From Candidatus Zixiibacteriota bacterium (GTDB taxonomy: Bacteria; Zixibacteria; MSB-5A5; JAUVRN01), in the NCBI GenBank assembly GCA_030597645.1, contig JAUVRN010000089.1, forward strand, positions 1 through 7,245: 7,245 nt of DNA, given 5' to 3'. Below the pieces are notes generated by a model that was not told the DNA's origin, searched no databases, and worked only from the letters and a program-made list of their open reading frames with translations. A program made the position numbers and the translations under genes. The number at the start of each line of letters is the position of its first letter. The first letter of the stretch is position 1. Below, piece after piece: positions 1 to 6,289 of the stretch.

Positions 1-66
1 ACGATCAAGCCGCGCAGGCAGGACCCGCGCAAGCAGCCCAAGCCGCAGGCCAAGCCGCCCCGCTGA
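1..66 (+). CDS. 3' end of an unidentified gene with a basic Pro/Lys/Arg/Gln-rich C-terminal tail (partial)
   Basis: The window opens inside a reading frame that ends at TGA 64-66. The 21 visible residues are almost all Lys, Arg, Pro, Gln and Ala, with a recurring Lys-Pro or Lys-Gln-Pro pattern, which suggests a disordered, nucleic-acid- or polyanion-binding tail. Every one of the 21 sense codons ends in G or C. This is the main reason for preferring this frame over the alternative +3 frame, which stays open to TAG 144-146 but uses many A/T-ending codons and is Ala/Gln-rich. Such tails occur on RNA helicases, some nucleases and ribosome-associated proteins, but nothing visible fixes the family. 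It converges on ctpA. If the +3 frame were the real one, the gene would end at 146 instead. Confidence 0.45.
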   Translation, partial: TIKPRRQDPRKQPKPQAKPPR

Positions 67-233
67 GCGGGCCACGGTACTCGGGGGGGGCGCATTCGCG
101 GGGCTCCCACCTGAAGGATGCCGAGCGACAGTTACTGGACGCTTAGCAGGCTGCAGTGAATCACGAGCGAACACGCACCGAGAGCAGGCGATTTCCGCCG
201 GGGGCTACTGCGACATGGAGGCTTGCCTCAATC

Positions 234-261
234 AAAAAAGGCCCCACCTGACGGCGGGGCC
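234..261 (-). terminator. Rho-independent terminator of ctpA
   Basis: Read on the minus strand, a 9-bp stem (261-253 pairing with 248-240, with one G-U wobble) closes a 4-base loop (252-249) and is followed directly by six T (complement of A 234-239). It lies 26 bases beyond the ctpA stop codon. Read on the plus strand the same hairpin is followed by GTAGCTTCTT, a poor U-tract, so it could stop the converging left-edge gene only weakly. A further small inverted repeat, GAGGC-TT-GCCTC at 218-229, sits just beyond it. The rest of 67-233 shows no gene. Confidence 0.85.
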
Positions 262-287
262 CCGTAGCTTCTTGTTCAAATCGACTG

Positions 288-2051
288 TCAGCCGCGATCA
301 CGCTCGCGTACATCCGGTCCGGACAGCAGGCGTGAGTAGTCGTCGCTGGAGCGGAGCAGTTTGAGCGCCTCCTGGATGCCCGGGTCTTCGCGTAGGATGA
401 CCTGCTCGTACACGCCCCGCTCACCGAACTTGTTGCGGAGGATGTTGCGCTTGATCGCACGGCGGATATACGCTTCGCTCTCCTCAAAGTCGTCGGCCTT
501 GTCCTCCGCGGCGATGGCCTCGAGGTCAGCCAGAGCCTCCTCGAACAGCTCCTCTTTGCCCTGGTCGGCGATGCGTTCACGCAGCGCCTCGAACTCGAGT
601 TCCAGCCGGGTTGAGTACTCGAAGTCCTTGCCCTCTACGTAGGCGCGGAACTCCTCGAGCAGTTCGTCCGACAGCTCGAAGTCGATCGTCAACTCGGGGT
701 GTGCGGAGACATACTCCACCGAAAAACTGAAGAAGTAACCCTGTCGCTCCAGGTTGATCTCGATCGGTTCATACGTGTCTACCGGCCGCTCGACGTCGGG
801 CACTATGCCGCCGCCTCCCTCGACCGGGCGACCGGCCGCCGTGTAGTACGAGTTCGTGTTCTCAGATAATGTGGTGTCGTCCTCCACGGCGTGATCGTGC
901 GGTCCGGAGTTGATGGGCTTCTGGATGGACCGCCCGGACGGTACGAAGTAGCGGGCCGTGGTCAGTTTGAGGGCGACATCGGAATTGCGTCCGCCGATGG
1001 AGAAGACCTGCTGAACCAGTCCCTTGCCAAAGGTGGTCTGGCCCATGATGATGGCCCGGTCCCAGTCCTGGAGGGCTCCCGCGACGATCTCGCTGGCCGA
1101 CGCGCTGCCGCCGTTGACGAGGACCACCAGCGGCACGTCGTCGATCACGGGCTCATGGTTGGAATGAAAGCGTTGCTCGCTGTCCGGATTGCGGCCGCGT
1201 GTGTACACGACCAGCCGCTCTTTGGGCAGGAAGAAGTTGGCCGTTTGGACGGCTTCGTCCAGCAAGCCGCCGCCGTTGGAACGCAGATCGAAAATGAGAC
1301 CATCCACGTCTCGGCGGTTCATCTCCGTCAGTGCTTCGCGCAGCTCGTCATGCGTCGATTCGGCGAAACGGTTGAGGCGGACGTAGCCGATGTTATCATC
1401 GGTAACACCGTAGTAGTTCACAGACTTGATTTCGATGACCGCACGCTCCACCACGTAGTCCATGGATTCGTTGATGCCCGGTCGCCGAACGGTCAGGGTG
1501 ACGGTCGTGCCGGCCGGGCCGCGCATCTTGCGAGCCGCGTCCTCGGTGGTCATGCCCTCGGTCGTTTCACCGTCGATGGCGACGATGCGGTCGCCCGCCA
1601 TCAGTCCCAGGCGGTATGCCGGCGTGCCCTCGATCGGTGTAACCACGATCAGCGTGTCGCCGCGCACGTCGATCTGCATGCCCACACCCTGGTACTTGCC
1701 CGACGTGTTCTCCATGAGCTGATCGTACGACTTGCGCTCCATGAGCACGCTGAAAGGGTCAAGCTCGGTGAGCATTCCGCGGATACCGGCGTGAATCAGG
1801 TCACGCGAATCGACGTCGTCCATGTACCGGTTTTCAACATTGAACGCGATATCGTTGAACAGCTTGATATTCTTGTAAAGCGATTCGCGGTTGCTGCCCA
1901 GCGTCTCACCGCGCGCGTCGTCGCTGGAGGTCTGGACGTACAGCGGGCGCGAACTGGGCTGGGCTGCACCCGATCCCACTGCCCACAACAGCGCCATGGC
2001 CAGCAGTGTCAGCGCGGATGCCACGAGTCGTATCCTTTGGCCTCTATTCAT
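288..2051 (-). CDS. ctpA: Carboxyl-terminal processing protease, S41 family, with PDZ domain
   Basis: This is a 587-residue exported serine protease that cleaves periplasmic or envelope proteins near their C-termini (CtpA/Prc family). The N-terminus is a signal peptide or anchor: Arg3, Arg6 and Arg8, a hydrophobic stretch at about 9-26, and a plausible cleavage site after GAA at 28-30. Residues about 60-105 form a helical region, and about 108-205 a PDZ domain with the YQGVGM loop at 120-125. The S41 core spans about 205-385. Aligning on the family motif SASASE...TFGKG gives Ser318 as nucleophile and Lys343 as general base, 25 residues apart as in E. coli Prc, with Gln347 as the third member seen in CtpB. 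From about 430 to 587 there is a long charged helical extension of the Bacteroidota type. The start is supported by GGAGG four bases upstream (plus-strand CCTCC 2056-2060). The gene stands alone, ends in a strong terminator and diverges from the LPS cluster. Substrates cannot be told from sequence. Confidence 0.94.
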   Translation of the reverse strand: MNRGQRIRLVASALTLLAMALLWAVGSGAAQPSSRPLYVQTSSDDARGETLGSNRESLYKNIKLFNDIAFNVENRYMDDVDSRDLIHAGIRGMLTELDPFSVLMERKSYDQLMENTSGKYQGVGMQIDVRGDTLIVVTPIEGTPAYRLGLMAGDRIVAIDGETTEGMTTEDAARKMRGPAGTTVTLTVRRPGINESMDYVVERAVIEIKSVNYYGVTDDNIGYVRLNRFAESTHDELREALTEMNRRDVDGLIFDLRSNGGGLLDEAVQTANFFLPKERLVVYTRGRNPDSEQRFHSNHEPVIDDVPLVVLVNGGSASASEIVAGALQDWDRAIIMGQTTFGKGLVQQVFSIGGRNSDVALKLTTARYFVPSGRSIQKPINSGPHDHAVEDDTTLSENTNSYYTAAGRPVEGGGGIVPDVERPVDTYEPIEINLERQGYFFSFSVEYVSAHPELTIDFELSDELLEEFRAYVEGKDFEYSTRLELEFEALRERIADQGKEELFEEALADLEAIAAEDKADDFEESEAYIRRAIKRNILRNKFGERGVYEQVILREDPGIQEALKLLRSSDDYSRLLSGPDVRERDRG

Positions 2052-2410
2052 CTGTCCTCCAACCCTCGGCGGGACGGGAGCTTATGCTTAGCGTGCTGGG
2101 ATATGCGGGTCAAATCGTTCCTTAGTCTAAGCATTCTAACGCCCGAAGGGGCCTCCTAGTTGCAATGGCGTGCACTTTTTTCTCATCGCACGGGCCCGGT
2201 AACCACCTCCGGACCTCCCGGGCACCACCCTGGCGCCCCCGTATGTGGAACGGGCCGAACCGGTTTGGTTTTCGCCTGGCCGGGGAAACCGCGTTCGCTC
2301 GCACTGTATCAAAAGCAAACTCAGAGCCACACTCGCCCGGGGCGCGTGCAATCCTTGAGCAGCTCATGGAGCCTTGCACCCGTCGGCGCCGTGTGCTATT
2401 CCGAGGTTTC
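2052..2410. other. 359-base divergent intergenic region with small palindromes, no convincing gene
   Basis: The region separates divergently transcribed ctpA and the first GT9 gene, so it should hold promoters for both. Visible elements are an 11-base palindrome CTTAG-T-CTAAG (2121-2131), a GCCC-GAAG-GGGC mini-hairpin (about 2142-2153), and a weak TGCA-loop-TGCA hairpin followed by six T (2161-2181). The frame of the downstream GT9 gene stays open back to ATG 2165. However, the extra 82 residues look random (Arg/Pro/Ser-rich, no family resemblance, mixed third positions), so I treat this stretch as non-coding. No clear plus-strand promoter was found. Confidence 0.6.
2085..2113 (-). promoter_or_regulatory. 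ctpA: Possible ctpA promoter
   Basis: On the minus strand, TTGACC (2113-2108) resembles a sigma70 -35 box. Seventeen bases later comes TAAGCA (2090-2085), a poor -10 match. CATAAG at 2086-2081 matches better but at a 21-base spacing. The transcript would start about 25-30 bases before the ctpA ATG, leaving room for the GGAGG site. The sequence does not match the Bacteroidota TAnnTTTG element either. This is only a guess at the promoter. Confidence 0.2.
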
Positions 2411-3466
2411 ATGAGAAGAGGCCCCCTGTCAGGGGCGTCGCGCATCGGTCTGGTACTGCTCCGTGGTCTGGGAGATATCGTATGGGGGCTGGCCGTCGTC
2501 CGCGCTCTCAAGCGGCAGAATCCCGGTCACCACATCCACTGGATCGTACATCCGATGGGCGCACCGCTGCTGATAGATCACCCCGACGTGGATCGGGTCA
2601 CCACCTACGATCCCGGTGGCGGCTGGTCTGCAGGCCGAAAACTGCGGGCCGAACTCCGCTCAACCTATTTTGATGTTCTGCTGAACTTCACGATCTATCT
2701 GCACGGGTTTCTGCCCGTCGTCCTGGCCCGGGCCGGACGCAGAATCGGCTTTGGCCCGGACCGGGCTCGCGACGGCATGTGGCTGCTGGCTGGCGAGCGT
2801 CTGCCGGCCGTGGCTCGTCGGCACATGCAGGATGAATACCTTGAATTCGCAGACGTCCTGGGGGCCACCATCCGGCCGGTGGAGTGGCGGCTACCGCTGA
2901 CAGAAGCAGAGATCGAACAGCGTGAACAGTTCGTGTCGACCCTGGACGGCCGTCCGTGTGTGGCCACGTTCGCCACGGCGGGACGCCCCGAAAAGGACTG
3001 GTCCGTGGGACGCCATGCCGCACTGGCCGGCGAGTTGAACCGGTCGCTGGGCGCCACCGTCGTACTGCTCGGTGGTCCCGGCGAGCTGGAAAACGAGCGG
3101 GCGCGGGCGATCGTCCAAGGCGCGGGCGTGCCTGTACGCAACGAGCTGGGGCCGGATCTTCGTCGCATGATCACGCTGTTGTCAGCCTGCGACGTGGTCG
3201 TGGCGCCGGACACGGGGCCGGTACATATCGCGCGGGCACTTCATGTGCCGGTGGTCGGTCTGTACGGGCACACGGATCCCGCCCGTTACGGTCCGTACGA
3301 GGAACAGCACCTGGTCGTCGATCGGTACCACTACGACGCGGACGATCTGCGCTCGGGCTGGCAGGGTACGGGCGGACGCGCGGGCCGGATGGAACTCATC
3401 GATGTCGAGGATGTGCTCAAGCGAGTGCACATGGCCGTGAAGCAGACGGGAACGCGTGATGGCTGA
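2411..3466 (+). CDS. GT9-family glycosyltransferase (ADP-heptose:LPS heptosyltransferase-like), copy 1
   Basis: This 351-residue cytoplasmic GT-B enzyme most likely transfers heptose, or a related sugar, to the lipopolysaccharide inner core at the inner membrane. The N-terminal Rossmann half begins RIGLVLLRGLGD (11-22), where Asp22 corresponds to the WaaC/WaaF catalytic Asp. The C-terminal donor-binding half has Lys195 in PEKDW (sugar-nucleotide phosphate contact in the family), GG at 221-222, and the GT9 signature PDTGPVHIARAL (266-277). After the GD motif it has IVWGL instead of the common xVHxxP pattern. Start ATG 2411 gives the normal family length and has GAGG four bases upstream. ATG 2366 (366 residues) and ATG 2165 (433 residues) are possible but add unrelated sequence. 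The 3' end overlaps the kinase gene by 8 bases. The acceptor and exact sugar cannot be assigned. Confidence 0.86.
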   Translation: MRRGPLSGASRIGLVLLRGLGDIVWGLAVVRALKRQNPGHHIHWIVHPMGAPLLIDHPDVDRVTTYDPGGGWSAGRKLRAELRSTYFDVLLNFTIYLHGFLPVVLARAGRRIGFGPDRARDGMWLLAGERLPAVARRHMQDEYLEFADVLGATIRPVEWRLPLTEAEIEQREQFVSTLDGRPCVATFATAGRPEKDWSVGRHAALAGELNRSLGATVVLLGGPGELENERARAIVQGAGVPVRNELGPDLRRMITLLSACDVVVAPDTGPVHIARALHVPVVGLYGHTDPARYGPYEEQHLVVDRYHYDADDLRSGWQGTGGRAGRMELIDVEDVLKRVHMAVKQTGTRDG

Positions 3467-4253
3467 ACGCAGGGTGACCTCCGATTCCCCGGCGCCCGGG
3501 TATCGCGAGTATCAGATCGGCAACGCACGGGTCATGGCTCTCTCCGACGCCCGCGAATTTCTGGAAGACGTTCTCGAACGTGCCGGATCCCTGTTCCTCT
3601 GGGCGCGGGCTCAGCCGCAGGCGCGAACGATCCAGGGCCGGCGGCCGTTGTGGGTCGTGCCCTGGCCACCGGATGCGGATTCGGCCGGATATGCGGTGGT
3701 GCGCGAGCTTCATCACGGCGGTCTTCTGGCGGGGTTGACGGGCCGCCGTTTTCTGCGCGGATCATCGGATCGGCCGTTCAGTGAGATCCGGATCGCCACT
3801 ACCCTGGACCGGGCGGGCATACCGACGCCGAAGGTGCTGGCAGCCTGCGTGTATCCTCGAGGGATCTTCTACTCCGGTGACATCGCACGCCGCTGGTTGC
3901 CCGACACACGCGATCTGTCGGAGGCGTTGTTTGGATCCGCGGCCGATAAGGCGCGCCAGCTCAAGGTCATGACCGCGACCGGGGACCTGGTGGGACGACT
4001 CCATCGCGTGGGCCTTTACCATCCCGACCTCAACCTCAGGAATATTTTAGTAGAAGAAAGGGACGAGCCACGGTCGTGTGTCATCGATCTCGAAAAGGCA
4101 CGAATCGTGACCAAGCTCTCCGATGGGAAGCGGCGCGCGATGCTCGACAGGCTGCGGCGATCGGCGCGTCGTTTCACGCAAGCCACAGGCCGCAATCTGA
4201 CGGCCGACGCGTGGACGTCGTTCGAGGAAGCCTATGCCCGACACGTGCGCTGA
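3459..4253 (+). CDS. Kdo/LPS-core kinase-like protein (KdkA/WaaP/InaA superfamily)
   Basis: This 264-residue protein-kinase-fold enzyme most resembles 3-deoxy-D-manno-octulosonic acid kinase, which uses ATP to phosphorylate Kdo in the LPS inner core on the cytoplasmic side. Motifs in order (numbered from ATG 3459): REL-HHGG (82-88) in place of the glycine-rich loop, Glu109 in FSEIR as the helix-C glutamate, catalytic loop YHPDLNLRNIL (187-197) with Asp190 and Asn195, and the metal-binding Asp210 in VIDLEKAR. No catalytic residue appears lost. About 75 residues precede the kinase core, slightly more than a minimal KdkA. A GTG at 3456 directly precedes the ATG, so the start could be one codon earlier. 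The gene overlaps the upstream GT9 by 8 bases and the downstream GT9 by 20, so translation of the three is probably coupled. A heptose kinase (WaaP-like) role is the main alternative. Confidence 0.85.
   Translation: MAERRVTSDSPAPGYREYQIGNARVMALSDAREFLEDVLERAGSLFLWARAQPQARTIQGRRPLWVVPWPPDADSAGYAVVRELHHGGLLAGLTGRRFLRGSSDRPFSEIRIATTLDRAGIPTPKVLAACVYPRGIFYSGDIARRWLPDTRDLSEALFGSAADKARQLKVMTATGDLVGRLHRVGLYHPDLNLRNILVEERDEPRSCVIDLEKARIVTKLSDGKRRAMLDRLRRSARRFTQATGRNLTADAWTSFEEAYARHVR
4224..4230 (+). promoter_or_regulatory. Shine-Dalgarno site for the second GT9 gene, inside the kinase coding region
   Basis: GAGGAAG lies just ahead of ATG 4234 while the kinase frame is still being read (its stop is at 4251-4253). 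This supports ATG 4234 as the true start and reinitiation or coupled translation. The next in-frame ATG (4297) would cut into the first beta strand of the enzyme. Confidence 0.55.
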
Positions 4254-5307
4254 GATACGGGCGGTATGGCGGCGCGCCCGACGCGTCTGCATCGTCATGT
4301 TATCGGCGATCGGTGACGCGGTCCACGTGTTACCGGTGGTCAACGCGCTGAAGCGGGATCGACCGGATGTGGACATCACCTGGGTCATTCAGCCGGTTCC
4401 TCATCTCCTCGTACAGGACCACCCCGCTGTCGATCGCTTCGTCCTCTTTCACAGGCGACGGGGCATGGATCTGGTCGGCGAACTGGTCCGGACGGTGCGG
4501 TTGTTGCGGGAAGAACGCTATGACCTGGTGATCGGCCTGCAGGTATACCTCAAGGCCGGCCTGCTGTTCGGAGCCAGCGGCGCCCCGGTGCGACTGGGTT
4601 TCGACCGGGCCCGAGCGCGTGATCTTCAGTGGCTGTTCGCCACACACCGGATCCCCCGGCATCCTCCGCAGCATGTTCAGGATCAGTATCTGGAGTTTGT
4701 TCGCTGCATGGGTGTGGCGTCCGATCCGGTGACCTGGAAGCTGGAACTGAATCCCTCTGAGCGTGAGGCGCAGGTCCGGATCTTCGGGGCGTTCAAGAAG
4801 CCGGTCTGTGCCGTCGTGGTCGGTACGAGCAAGCTCGAAAAGAACTGGCTTCCCGAGCGGTATGCGCGCTTGCTCGAAATGCTGGAAGATGACTTTGGCT
4901 TTGCCACCATCCTGGTGGGGGGACCGTCCGCCGTCGAGCGGGAGCTCGCCCGGGCGGTGCTCGGTCTGACCCGGGCCGGCACGCGCGACGAACTGGGCGA
5001 CGACCTGCGCCGCCTGGTATGCCTCCTCGCGGGCAGCAGCCTGGTCATCAGTCCCGACACGGGTCCCCTTCACATCGCCCGGGCGCTGGAGACGCCGGTT
5101 GTAGGCTTGTACGGCTACACCAATCCGCGCCGCACCGGACCCTATCGCCGGTTCGAAGATCTGGTCGTGGACGGCTACGCGCGCTTCCAGGGCGAGCCGT
5201 ACCCGGTCTCCATGGAGTACCGCCGTGGGGGCATGGCGCGAATCAGCGTGGCGATGGTCGCGGAAAAGGTGCAGCGGGCCGTCCGGACGCACATCGGATC
5301 CCTCTGA
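4234..5307 (+). CDS. GT9-family glycosyltransferase (ADP-heptose:LPS heptosyltransferase-like), copy 2
   Basis: This 357-residue GT-B enzyme is a paralog of the copy at 2411-3466. The N-terminal half contains RRVCIVMLSAIGDAVHVLP (16-34), the classic heptosyltransferase start, with Asp28 as the likely catalytic base and His30 present as in most family members. Lys203 in LEKNW and the signature PDTGPLHIARAL (274-285) mark the nucleotide-sugar site. It shares with copy 1 the blocks FxxxRARD, QDxYLEF, DLRR and PVVGLYGxTxPxRxGPY. The length is normal. Its start lies within the last 20 bases of the kinase gene, behind a GAGGAAG ribosome site. With the kinase it probably completes an LPS inner-core assembly cassette. 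Whether the two transferases add successive heptoses or different sugars cannot be told. Confidence 0.9.
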   Translation: MPDTCAEIRAVWRRARRVCIVMLSAIGDAVHVLPVVNALKRDRPDVDITWVIQPVPHLLVQDHPAVDRFVLFHRRRGMDLVGELVRTVRLLREERYDLVIGLQVYLKAGLLFGASGAPVRLGFDRARARDLQWLFATHRIPRHPPQHVQDQYLEFVRCMGVASDPVTWKLELNPSEREAQVRIFGAFKKPVCAVVVGTSKLEKNWLPERYARLLEMLEDDFGFATILVGGPSAVERELARAVLGLTRAGTRDELGDDLRRLVCLLAGSSLVISPDTGPLHIARALETPVVGLYGYTNPRRTGPYRRFEDLVVDGYARFQGEPYPVSMEYRRGGMARISVAMVAEKVQRAVRTHIGSL

Positions 5308-5355
5308 CGCGCCGCGCGCTTGCGTCCGCACTCTGCGTACCGTACTCCTGTATGA

Positions 5356-6240
5356 ATGTCACTGGCTCTCTACACGCGATTCTGCGGGTTGTTCGACCAG
5401 GACGGCACGCTGGTCGACTCCTCGGCCGGCGTGATTCGCGCGTTTCATTGTGCACAGGCCGAATCCGGTGAAGCACCGGCGGACGCCACGGCTATTCGCA
5501 ATCGCATCGGGTACCCGTTCGAGCAGACGGTGGGTCGGCTGTCCGCGATTCCGTTCGACGATTTTCTAACGGCCTTCCGCCGCGAGGCCATGGCCAGCAT
5601 GCACACGGACAGCTTCCTGTTGCCGGGTGTCCTGGATCTCCTCCACATGCTCGAGGTGCGCGGTCACCGGCTGGCCGTCGTGACGTCCAAGCGCCGTGAC
5701 AACGCGCAGCAGATTCTGGCCCACCTCGGTGTGGCCGGCTGTTTCGAGGTGATCGTCGGCGCCGATTCCGCTGCGCGCATCAAGCCCGACCCTGCTCCGA
5801 TCATCGCGGCCCTGACGGCTCTGGGCACGACGCGGCAGGATACGCTGATGGTGGGGGACACGCGCAACGACATCGAGGCCGCCCGTGCCGCGGGCATGCC
5901 CGTCATCGCCGTGGCCTCAGGCGTCGATCCGGGAAACCGGCTGGCGGATGCTGATGAGTGCGTCGCCGACGCTGCGGCGTTGCTGAAACGCCTGGTGGCC
6001 GCCGGCCGTGAAGGCGGACTCGTCATGTACACGGCGGCCCACTGTCCGCTTTGTGACGAACTCAAAGACGAACTGCTTCACCAGCGGCTCCGGTTCATCG
6101 AGCGGGACATCTCCACACAGCCCACCTGGTACAGGCGCTACCGGGAGCGCATTCCCGTCGTGCTGGATCATACTGGCCGAGAGTTCGATCCTCCGCATAC
6201 GAGCGAGCGGTTCATGGCCTGGCAACGGGATTACGGTTGA
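5356..6240 (+). CDS. HAD-superfamily phosphatase (Gph-like) fused to a C-terminal glutaredoxin-like CxxC domain
   Basis: A single 294-residue frame encodes two domains. Residues about 11-215 are a subfamily-I HAD hydrolase of the phosphoglycolate/pyrophosphatase type. Motif I is FDQDGTLVDS with nucleophile Asp14 and acid/base Asp16. An alpha-helical cap lies at about 22-90. Motif II is VVTSK with Thr110, motif III is Lys143 in RIKPDP, and motif IV is GDTRND with Asp168 and Asp172. Residues about 221-294 resemble small glutaredoxin-like (DUF836-type) proteins: strand LVMYT, redox motif C230-PL-C233, FIERDIS, and a cis-Pro-like RIPVVLD. No stop or frameshift separates the domains, although ATG 6025 lies near the junction. 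In-frame TGA directly precedes ATG 5356, fixing the earliest ATG start; no clear Shine-Dalgarno is visible. It lies 48 bases after the GT9 gene and may be cotranscribed. The substrate is unknown; it is not GmhB-like. Confidence 0.88.
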   Translation: MSLALYTRFCGLFDQDGTLVDSSAGVIRAFHCAQAESGEAPADATAIRNRIGYPFEQTVGRLSAIPFDDFLTAFRREAMASMHTDSFLLPGVLDLLHMLEVRGHRLAVVTSKRRDNAQQILAHLGVAGCFEVIVGADSAARIKPDPAPIIAALTALGTTRQDTLMVGDTRNDIEAARAAGMPVIAVASGVDPGNRLADADECVADAAALLKRLVAAGREGGLVMYTAAHCPLCDELKDELLHQRLRFIERDISTQPTWYRRYRERIPVVLDHTGREFDPPHTSERFMAWQRDYG

Positions 6241-6262
6241 CCGTTTGCCACGGTGCCACTAA

Positions 6263-6277
6263 CCAATCGAGCATTGG
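6263..6277. repeat. Short inverted repeat CCAAT-5-ATTGG before the HNH gene
   Basis: Perfect 5-base arms (6263-6267 and 6273-6277) around CGAGC sit 12 bases ahead of the HNH start codon, in the 49-base gap. The right arm overlaps where a ribosome site would be expected. It could be an operator half-site pair or a weak hairpin, and it is short enough to be chance. Confidence 0.25.
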
Positions 6278-6289
6278 AATTCAGTCGCC

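Noticed and set aside
3..146. Alternative reading of the left-edge gene in the +3 frame ending at 146
   Set aside because: The Ala/Gln-rich product has weak third-position GC bias, whereas the +1 frame ending at 66 has G or C in every third position. The evidence is short, so it is not fully excluded.
891..2159. Long open frame (422 codons) on the plus strand antisense to the protease
   Set aside because: It mirrors ctpA codon structure in a GC-rich gene, is rich in His/Val/Arg/Asp with no recognisable family, and conflicts with the fully motif-supported protease on the other strand.
2159..2181. Rho-independent terminator on the plus strand before the GT9 cluster
   Set aside because: The six T are good, but the stem is only four base pairs and no plus-strand gene lies upstream to terminate; kept only as part of the intergenic finding.
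2165..2410. N-terminal extension of the first GT9 protein to ATG 2165
   Set aside because: The 82 extra residues have no family resemblance and mixed third-position use, and ATG 2411 gives the usual family length with a GAGG site.
4330..5331. 333-codon open frame on the minus strand opposite the second GT9 gene
   Set aside because: It is a shadow of the GT9 coding frame; the GT9 signature, length and ribosome site on the plus strand are decisive.
5356..6000. GmhB-type heptose bisphosphate phosphatase, which would complete a heptose pathway with the GT9 genes
   Set aside because: The protein has an alpha-helical cap and Gph-like motifs (FDQDGTLVDS, RIKPDP, GDTRND) instead of the capless GmhB pattern with its zinc-binding cysteines.
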